This document shows positions 6,580 to 7,123 of a stretch of DNA of 7,123 bases, piece after piece. The position numbers and the translations under genes are program-made. Position 1 is the stretch's first letter, and each line of letters opens with the position of its first letter. This DNA comes from Pseudomonadota bacterium (lineage in GTDB: Bacteria; Desulfobacterota; Syntrophobacteria; Syntrophobacterales; Syntrophobacteraceae), in NCBI GenBank assembly GCA_023416335.1, contig JAEZHY010000103.1, forward strand, positions 1 through 7,123, given 5' to 3'. The notes below the pieces were generated by a model. The model was given only the letters and a program-made list of their open reading frames with translations. It was not told where the DNA came from and made no database searches.

Positions 6580-6686
6580 GTAGGGTGGGTACCCGGTTTT
6601 TTTGGGTGCCCACCGTCCTGCAAAGCCGATGAGGTTTGTTTCGATGGACGGTCGGTGGGCACGGTGAAGCTTGATGCCCACCCTAC
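6580..6686. repeat. Nested inverted repeat (GTAGGGTGGG / GGTGGGCAC type)
   Basis: Outer arms GTAGGGTGGG (6580-6589) and CCCACCCTAC (6677-6686) are perfect complements. Inner arms GTGCCCACCG (6606-6615) and CGGTGGGCAC (6653-6662) are also perfect. A run of seven T lies at 6597-6603. There is no coding capacity, so it is a small non-autonomous repeat or a transcript hairpin. Confidence 0.75.
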
Positions 6687-6698
6687 GCCTGGATTGAG

Positions 6699-6715
6699 GT
6701 TCTGAACGATGGCGA
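6699..6715. repeat. 17-bp direct repeat, right copy
   Basis: Identical to 6541-6557. Together the copies bracket the inverted repeat, as insertion or slippage duplication could produce. Confidence 0.85.
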
Positions 6716-6776
6716 GCGGGTCGCCACGCCCCATCCATCAGGGAAAAACGCGCGGTTGTATTTCGCGGCAGGGCAC

Positions 6777-7123
6777 TCAGACCTTCTGATATATTTCATG
6801 CCCCCAGAGCCATTCATCCTGCCAGATCTTTACAAAGCCAAGCTTTTTCAGTTCTGAAAGGGTAGGCTCGAAGTCGAGTATAATGTGATGTGGCCTATCT
6901 TCGTCGAGTTCGGCATGAAAGCGTCCAAACAGGAATCCGCCTTTTTTCAGAGCGCGGTTAAGTTCCCGGACTGTGCCGACCGGATCGACGAGGTGTTCGA
7001 AGACATCCATGGCCGTAATGAAATCGAAGTTGTCATCCGGCAGCCTTTGTGCCTTCAGGTCCAGATGCGCGGCAGGAAGCCCTCGTCGCTCGAATCTCCA
7101 TGAACTGAAGTCCAGTGTGGTCG
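6777..7123 (-). CDS. Class I SAM-dependent methyltransferase, C-terminal part
   Basis: The last 114 codons of a methyltransferase whose 5' end lies beyond the right edge. The frame is open from 7121 downward; the internal ATG at 7010 lies within a conserved motif and is not the start. Visible landmarks: HLDL followed by LPDDNFDFITAMDVFEHL, the acidic and post-motif region of Methyltransf_11/23-type enzymes, then VRELNRALKKGGFLF (motif III-like, ahead of a beta strand). It ends in KLGFVKIWQDEWLWGHEIYQ. The glycine-rich SAM motif I is outside the window, so the family is inferred from the later motifs. The substrate is unknown. The gene is on the same strand as the DinB-fold gene. Confidence 0.8.
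   Translation of the reverse strand, partial: TTLDFSSWRFERRGLPAAHLDLKAQRLPDDNFDFITAMDVFEHLVDPVGTVRELNRALKKGGFLFGRFHAELDEDRPHHIILDFEPTLSELKKLGFVKIWQDEWLWGHEIYQKV

Larger units (their letters stand above)
6465..6776. other. Intergenic region with inverted and direct repeats
   Basis: 312 nt between two minus-strand genes. No gene is supported. It holds a 17-bp direct repeat around a GGTGGGCAC-type inverted repeat, plus a short palindrome TCAACCT-TG-AGGTTGA at 6524-6539 upstream of the DinB-fold gene. A promoter for that gene is expected near 6480-6540, but no good sigma-70 pair was identified. Confidence 0.6.

Noticed and set aside
6741..6772. Possible terminator for the methyltransferase (CGCG hairpin followed by a T-run on the minus strand)
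   Set aside because: The stem is only about 4 bp and the loop is long, so it is too weak to annotate.

Overview
The window carries four complete genes and two genes cut by the window edges. The predicted proteins and GC-rich coding sequence suggest a Gram-negative, motile or secreting environmental bacterium. A Desulfobacterota (deltaproteobacterial) source fits best, because GspE/HDOD pairs, ergothioneine genes and abundant small intergenic repeats occur together there. That placement is inference from memory of such genomes, not a search result.

Left part (2-2751, + strand): a type II secretion/type IV pilus-type assembly ATPase whose reading frame is still open at the left edge. It overlaps by 4 bp (ATGA) with an HDOD-domain protein, so the two are very probably translationally coupled. 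The ATPase has tandem MshEN-like helical repeats at its N-terminus, and the second gene belongs to a signalling-output family. The pair looks like a regulated motor module, but no pilin, secretin or inner-membrane platform gene is visible.

Centre (3150-5508, + strand): after a 398-nt gap comes a two-gene ergothioneine cassette. egtB encodes the iron-dependent sulfoxide synthase (DinB-like plus FGE-sulfatase domains). egtD encodes the SAM-dependent histidine trimethylase and starts 13 nt later behind a strong ribosome binding site. EgtD makes hercynine from histidine, and EgtB joins hercynine to a cysteine-containing thiol with O2. No egtA, egtC or egtE is present, so the cassette is minimal.

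Right part (5955-7123, - strand): a stand-alone DinB-fold protein whose His triad has nearly the same spacing as that of EgtB, then the C-terminal 114 residues of a class I SAM methyltransferase whose start lies outside the window. These converge on the egt genes.

The non-coding gaps hold several small repeats: an imperfect 14-bp tandem pair (2929-2956); ACGAAA-type 9-bp tandems with a 44-bp direct repeat (5571-5614 and 5855-5898); a 31-bp-arm imperfect hairpin (5609-5701); and a GGTGGGCAC-type inverted repeat flanked by 17-bp direct repeats (6541-6715). No tRNA, rRNA, CRISPR array or transposase gene was seen. There is no clear evidence of a wholly new system; the best leads are the minimal egtBD cassette beside a DinB-fold protein, and the ATPase-HDOD pair.
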